Assembly (NCBI GenBank): GCA_001643675.2
Contig: LSRY02000011.1
Coordinates: forward strand, 620,001 to 684,000
Direction: 5' to 3'
Source of the DNA: Monocercomonoides exilis
Taxonomy: Eukaryota > Preaxostyla > Oxymonadida > Polymastigidae
DNA length: 64,000 nucleotides
The notes under the pieces are model-generated. The model made no database searches and had not been told where the DNA came from. It was given only the letters and a program-made list of their open reading frames with translations. This document shows, piece by piece, positions 61,401-64,000 of this stretch. Position numbers and translations under genes: made by a program. The stretch's first letter is position 1. Each line of letters begins with the position of its first letter.

Positions 61401-63465
61401 TCACATATTTTATCCACAGCATGGCCATTGTTCTTCCGTATTTATCGGCTAATATGATGCTGTGCCTCATCCATTTAGGTGGTTCTTTTTGAATATTTTC
61501 AATGTAATACATGGCCACTGTTCTTCCCTCTTCATCGGCAAGCGAAATATCATGTTTCAAACTGTCCGGGGGATCTGTTTTATTAAGTTTAATCCAGTTC
61601 ATTGCTTCAGTTCTTCCATTAACGTTTGCTAATAATTTGTCAGGCTTCATCCATTCAGGTACAGCAGCGTCAACAAAATCGCTCCAATATTTTGCCATTG
61701 TTCTTCCATATTCATCGGTAAGTGTAATGCAATGTATCATCCATTCTGGTGGCTCTGTCTTCACATATTTTATCCACAGCATGGCCATTGTTGCCCCATC
61801 ATTATCGCTAAGAATATTATCGTGTCTCATCCACTCTGGTGGCTCCGTCTGGACATATTTTATCCAGAGCATCGCCATTGTTGTTCCATTCTTATCGCAA
61901 AGTGAAATTTCATGTCTCATCCACTCTGGTGGCTCGGTTTTGATATATTCAATCCACAGCATGGCCATCGTCATTCCTCTTTTATTGACAATAATATTGC
62001 TATGTCTCATAAATGCCGGCGGCTCTGTATTGATATGAAAAATCCAGTGAATGGCCATCGTTGCTCCATTCTTATCGCTTTGAGAAATACTATGTCTCAT
62101 CCACTCTGGTGGTGACTTTTTGACATATTCAATCCACAACATGGCCATTGTTAATCCATCTTCATTTCCAAGTGCATTATCGTGTCTCATCCATTTTGGT
62201 GGCTCTGTCTTTATATTTGCGATCCAATACATCGCCATTGTTGCTCCATCACTATTTTGGAGTACATATTCGTGTCTCATCCATTCTGGTGGCTCTGTCA
62301 GGACATATTTTATCCAGAGCATGGCCATTGTTCTTCCATTATTATCGCAAATTGTAATATTGTGTCTCATCCATTCTGGCGGCTCTGTTTTGACGTTTGC
62401 TATCCAATACATCGCCATTGTGCATCCATCATAATCGCCAAGTGTGATTTCATGCCTCATCCATTCACGTGGTTCTGTCTTTGTACTTGTGATCCAATGC
62501 ATGGCTATGGACAATCCTTTCTTGTCGCGATATGAAATGCCATACCTCATATGCTCAGGTGGTTCTGTTTTTTTCTCCATAATCCAGCGCATTGCTCCAA
62601 TTCTTCCATTGCTATCGGGGGAATTATCACATTTCATCCATTCTGGTAAATCAGTTTGAATATTTTCAATCCAATACATCGCCATTGTCCATCCATTTTC
62701 ATCTGCAAAAGAAATATTATGTCTCATCCATTCTGGTGGAGCTGTTTGAACATATTCGATCCACAGCATGGCCATTGTTTTTCCGTTATCATCAGTGCGC
62801 GCAATGTCATGTCTCATCCATTCGGGTGGTTCTTTCTTCACATATCGAATCCATAACATGGCCATTGTCCATCCATCCTTACCAGCAAGCGTTATTCCGT
62901 GTCTCATCCATTCTGGTGGCTCTGTATTAGCATATATGATCCAATACATGGCCATTGTCCATCCGTCCTTATCAGCAAGTGTGATGTCATGTCTCATCCA
63001 TTTCGGCGGTTCCGTCTTTTCACTTATAATCCAATACATTGCCATTGTTATCCCATTCTTACTGCCAAGTGTGATGTCATGTCTCATCCACTCTGGTGGA
63101 TCCGTCTGGACATATTTTATCCACAGCATGGCCATTGTTCTTCCTTTCTTATCGCAAAGTGCAATGTCATGTCTCATCCATTCGAGTGGCTCTTTTTGAA
63201 TATTTTCAATATAATACATGGCCACTGTTCTTCCATCATTGTCTGCAATAGAAATTTTATGTCTCATCCATTCAGGTGGCTCAGTTTTACTTTTCTCTAT
63301 CCAACGCATAGCTTTTGTTTTTCCCTCTGTATCTTGATAAGCATTTATATTATCAAAAATGCTTGCCATTTTGCGAGAGGAAGATCTATAAAATTCGCTT
63401 GTTGTTCGGTAAAAGTTTTTCCAGAAGGATGATCGATCAATGATTTCCCATTTTTTAGTTTCCAT
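58495..63465 (-). CDS. Protein of about 53 tandem 30-residue repeats (PPEWMRH-type)
   Basis: A single-exon ORF of 1656 residues runs from ATG at 63465 to TGA at 58495. After about 55 residues (METKKWEIIDRSSFWKNFYR and on) nearly the whole protein is a 30-residue unit: P-[EK]-W-M-R-H, variable, D-x-x-G-x-T-M-A-M-x-W-I, variable, T-E-P. The D-x-x-G-x-T-x-A-M core recalls the start of ankyrin repeats, but the unit is 30 rather than 33 residues and carries invariant Trp and Met. One unit variant (PDSLKHDI) recurs every seven units. There is no signal peptide or membrane segment, so a cytosolic solenoid is likely. One 31-residue unit occurs near 60240-60300. No function is assigned. Confidence 0.85.
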   Translation of the reverse strand: METKKWEIIDRSSFWKNFYRTTSEFYRSSSRKMASIFDNINAYQDTEGKTKAMRWIEKSKTEPPEWMRHKISIADNDGRTVAMYYIENIQKEPLEWMRHDIALCDKKGRTMAMLWIKYVQTDPPEWMRHDITLGSKNGITMAMYWIISEKTEPPKWMRHDITLADKDGWTMAMYWIIYANTEPPEWMRHGITLAGKDGWTMAMLWIRYVKKEPPEWMRHDIARTDDNGKTMAMLWIEYVQTAPPEWMRHNISFADENGWTMAMYWIENIQTDLPEWMKCDNSPDSNGRIGAMRWIMEKKTEPPEHMRYGISYRDKKGLSIAMHWITSTKTEPREWMRHEITLGDYDGCTMAMYWIANVKTEPPEWMRHNITICDNNGRTMAMLWIKYVLTEPPEWMRHEYVLQNSDGATMAMYWIANIKTEPPKWMRHDNALGNEDGLTMAMLWIEYVKKSPPEWMRHSISQSDKNGATMAIHWIFHINTEPPAFMRHSNIIVNKRGMTMAMLWIEYIKTEPPEWMRHEISLCDKNGTTMAMLWIKYVQTEPPEWMRHDNILSDNDGATMAMLWIKYVKTEPPEWMIHCITLTDEYGRTMAKYWSDFVDAAVPEWMKPDKLLANVNGRTEAMNWIKLNKTDPPDSLKHDISLADEEGRTVAMYYIENIQKEPPKWMRHSIILADKYGRTMAMLWIKYVKTEPPKWMRHSTTLTDEYGATMAMLWIEYVKTEPPEWMRHGITLCDHDGATMAMLWIESVMTEPPEWMRHDSALGNEDGLTMAMYWIIHANTEPPEWMRHDITFCDHDGATMAEYWSDFVDSAVPEWMKPDKLLANVNGRTEAMNWIKLNKTDPPDSLKHDISLADEEGRTVAMYYIENIQKEPPKWMRHSIILADKYGRTMAMLWIKYVKTEPPKWMRHSTTLCDHDGATMVMLWIEYVKTNPPEWMRHGITLCDNNGWTMAMHWIENIKTEPPEWMRHDKIHGDYNKKTMAMLWIEYVQTAPPEWMRHSITLTDEYGRTMAKYWSDFVDAAVPEWMKPDKLLANVNGRTEAMNWIKLNKTDPPDSLKHDIAITGGSKRQTMAMYWISKVKTEPPKWMRHSIILADKYGRTMAMLWIKYVKTEPPKWMRHSTTLTDEYGATMAMLWIEYVKTNPPEWMRHSIILANEIGRTMAMLWIDCLQEAPPEWMRHDSALTDEDGCTMAMLWIEYVQTAPPEWMRHNIARTDDDGRTMAMLWIEYVQTAPPEWMRHEITLGEKDGRTMAMCWITNIQTAPPEWMRHDIARTDDNGKTMAMLWIEYVQTAPPEWMRHNISFADENGWTMAMYWIENIQTDLPEWMKCDNSPDSNGRIGAMRWIMEKKTEPPEHMRYGISYRDKKGLSIAMHWITSTKTEPREWMRHEITLGDYDGCTMAMYWIANVKTEPPEWMRHNITICDNNGRTMAMLWIKYVLTEPPEWMRHEYVLQNSDGATMAMYWIANIKTEPPKWMRHDNALGNEDGLTMAMLWIEYVKKSPPEWMRHSISQSDKNGATMAIHWIFHINTEPPAFMRHSNIIVNKRGMTMAMLWIEYIKTEPPEWMRHEISLCDKNGTTMAMLWIKYVQTEPPEWMRHDNILSDNDGATMAMLWIKYVKTEPPEWMRHSSTLADNEGRTMANYWLNNVNSELPKWM
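58601..59673 (-). repeat. Copy A of an internal duplication of about 1073 bp
   Basis: Matches 61751-62823 base for base as far as checked, at a constant offset of 3150 bp (35 units of 90 bp). The match ends at single-base differences: C versus T at 58600/61750 and T versus G at 59674/62824. Confidence 0.88.
60118..61740 (-). repeat. Higher-order seven-unit repeat (about 630 bp), nearly three copies
   Basis: Blocks beginning near 60118, 60751 and 61381 share the same succession of repeat variants, including the PDSLKHDI and KPDKLLANVNGR units. The offsets are 633 and 630 bp. The 3-bp difference comes from the one 31-residue unit in the first copy. Confidence 0.82.
61751..62823 (-). repeat. 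Copy B of the internal duplication of about 1073 bp
   Basis: Second copy of 58601-59673 in the same orientation, within the same reading frame. It encodes the same block of about 12 thirty-residue units. Confidence 0.88.
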
Positions 63466-63750
63466 TTTTGAATCAATGATTTAAAAGTTCAATAATCAGA
63501 AATTATTCACAATTGTTTGTGTAAATGAACATCAACAAATCTCACACTCCGATATGTTCGTTTCAACTGAATTCATAATAGGAGTAAAGTTCGCAAAAAG
63601 GCAGTTGATTCTTTCAAAAAAATTTTTTCATTTTAATTTTTTTTTGATCAAATGAGTATAAAAGGCAAAAACAACATCCAAGTGCATGCAGCGAATTCAT
63701 TGAATGAACAGGGTTTTGCAGAAAGTGTTCCAGATTGAAGGATGTTATTG
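63466..63750. other. 5' flank of the 30-residue repeat gene
   Basis: AT-rich sequence upstream of the ATG at 63465. No recognisable core promoter motif and no exon. Confidence 0.5.
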
Positions 63751-64000
63751 TTAGCTCCACTCCACTCGATATCCCCCATCTGCAGCTGAATTGCTTGTCC
63801 CAGTTGTCTTGGTGTCATTCCACACGCTCAAAGTGAAAGTATTTTTCTCCATTGGCTGTTTCGTTTTCGTCTAAGGATGCTCTCTATCGCTTTCGTTTCC
63901 AGTGATGTTGACAATTCCTTTCCCGCAGCACCCGGCAAATGAGGTGTTTGCGACAATCAAAGAGGATGAAGGGTTATTGAGGAATGGTACAAATCTGTTC
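63751..64000 (-). pseudogene. Fragment resembling a beta-helix surface protein, one in-frame TAG, runs off the window
   Basis: GC content rises sharply here. On the minus strand one frame is open from 64000 (NRFVPFLNNPSSSLIVANTS and on, then CCGKGIVNITGNESD) to a TAG at 63871-63873. It continues in the same frame through PMEKNTFTLSVWNDTKTTG to a TAA at 63751-63753. The SLIVANTSFAGCCGKGIVNI pattern resembles the beta-helix units of the protein at 33477-41321. It is probably the broken end of a paralogue whose other part lies to the right of the window. A missed intron around the TAG is possible, but no good donor and acceptor pair was found. Confidence 0.45.

Noticed and set aside
58574-63432. 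Plus-strand repetitive ORFs (for example with a CLIHSGGSV pattern)
   Set aside because: They are the antisense image of the 90-bp repeats; the minus strand has one unbroken 1656-codon frame.
58495-63465. A CRISPR-like array of regular repeats
   Set aside because: The 90-bp units are coding, differ at codon level, lack unique spacers between identical repeats, and lie in one frame of a eukaryotic-type gene.
1-64000. Reassignment of TAA/TAG to glutamine as in Streblomastix
   Set aside because: Very long ORFs rich in CAA/CAG contain no internal TAA or TAG, and eL14, roadblock, the SCAI-like and MRH genes end at TAA or TAG at the expected C-termini.
1-64000. tRNA or rRNA genes
   Set aside because: No convincing T-loop/anticodon-arm combination or rRNA-like segment was found by eye; a covariance-model scan would be needed to exclude small RNAs.

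Overview
The window looks like nuclear DNA of an anaerobic, intron-bearing protist. Gene bodies have moderate GC and are separated by very AT-rich spacers. Twenty-three short spliceosomal introns can be placed by reading frame and homology. Coding regions are rich in long serine, acidic and lysine runs. Stops are TAA, TAG and TGA, so the standard code applies. The mix (huge Ser-rich proteins, a beta-helix surface protein with a C-terminal kinase-like remnant, ARM-repeat pseudokinases, Bub1/Mad3 and SCAI homologues) fits an oxymonad such as Monocercomonoides. That placement is inference; no marker gene in the window decides it.

Layout, left to right. Positions 1-902 are a near-perfect palindrome. 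A five-exon minus-strand gene (1733-2737) encodes a type I membrane protein of the mannose-6-phosphate-receptor homology class. A 3932-residue SCAI homologue with enormous Ser-rich insertions fills 4832-16777 (+). Next come a Prp19 coiled-coil-only ORF (17986-18267, -) and a Bub1/Mad3-type checkpoint protein without a kinase domain (18693-22921, -). Three housekeeping-type genes on the plus strand follow or lie further right: ribosomal protein eL14 (23960-24660), dynein light chain roadblock (24972-25457) and a PTB/hnRNP-L two-RRM protein (44610-45347). A 2483-residue coiled-coil protein (25674-33214, +) runs convergently into a 2614-residue secreted beta-helix/transmembrane/pseudokinase protein (33477-41321, -). 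The gap at 41.3-44.6 kb holds a cluster of small inverted-repeat (MITE-like) elements, one nested in another. A nine-exon gene (45501-57474, +) encodes a 3686-residue pseudokinase fused to six tandem ARM/HEAT-like modules. A 1656-residue protein made almost entirely of 30-residue repeats (58495-63465, -) and a broken fragment resembling beta-helix surface proteins (63751-64000, -) close the window.

The genes do not form an operon or pathway. The strongest signals are the modular exon structure of the pseudokinase-ARM gene, the 30-residue repeat protein with recent kilobase-scale internal duplication, the domain-stripped Prp19 and Bub1 homologues, the unusual GTNTG splice donors, and the nested transposon relics.
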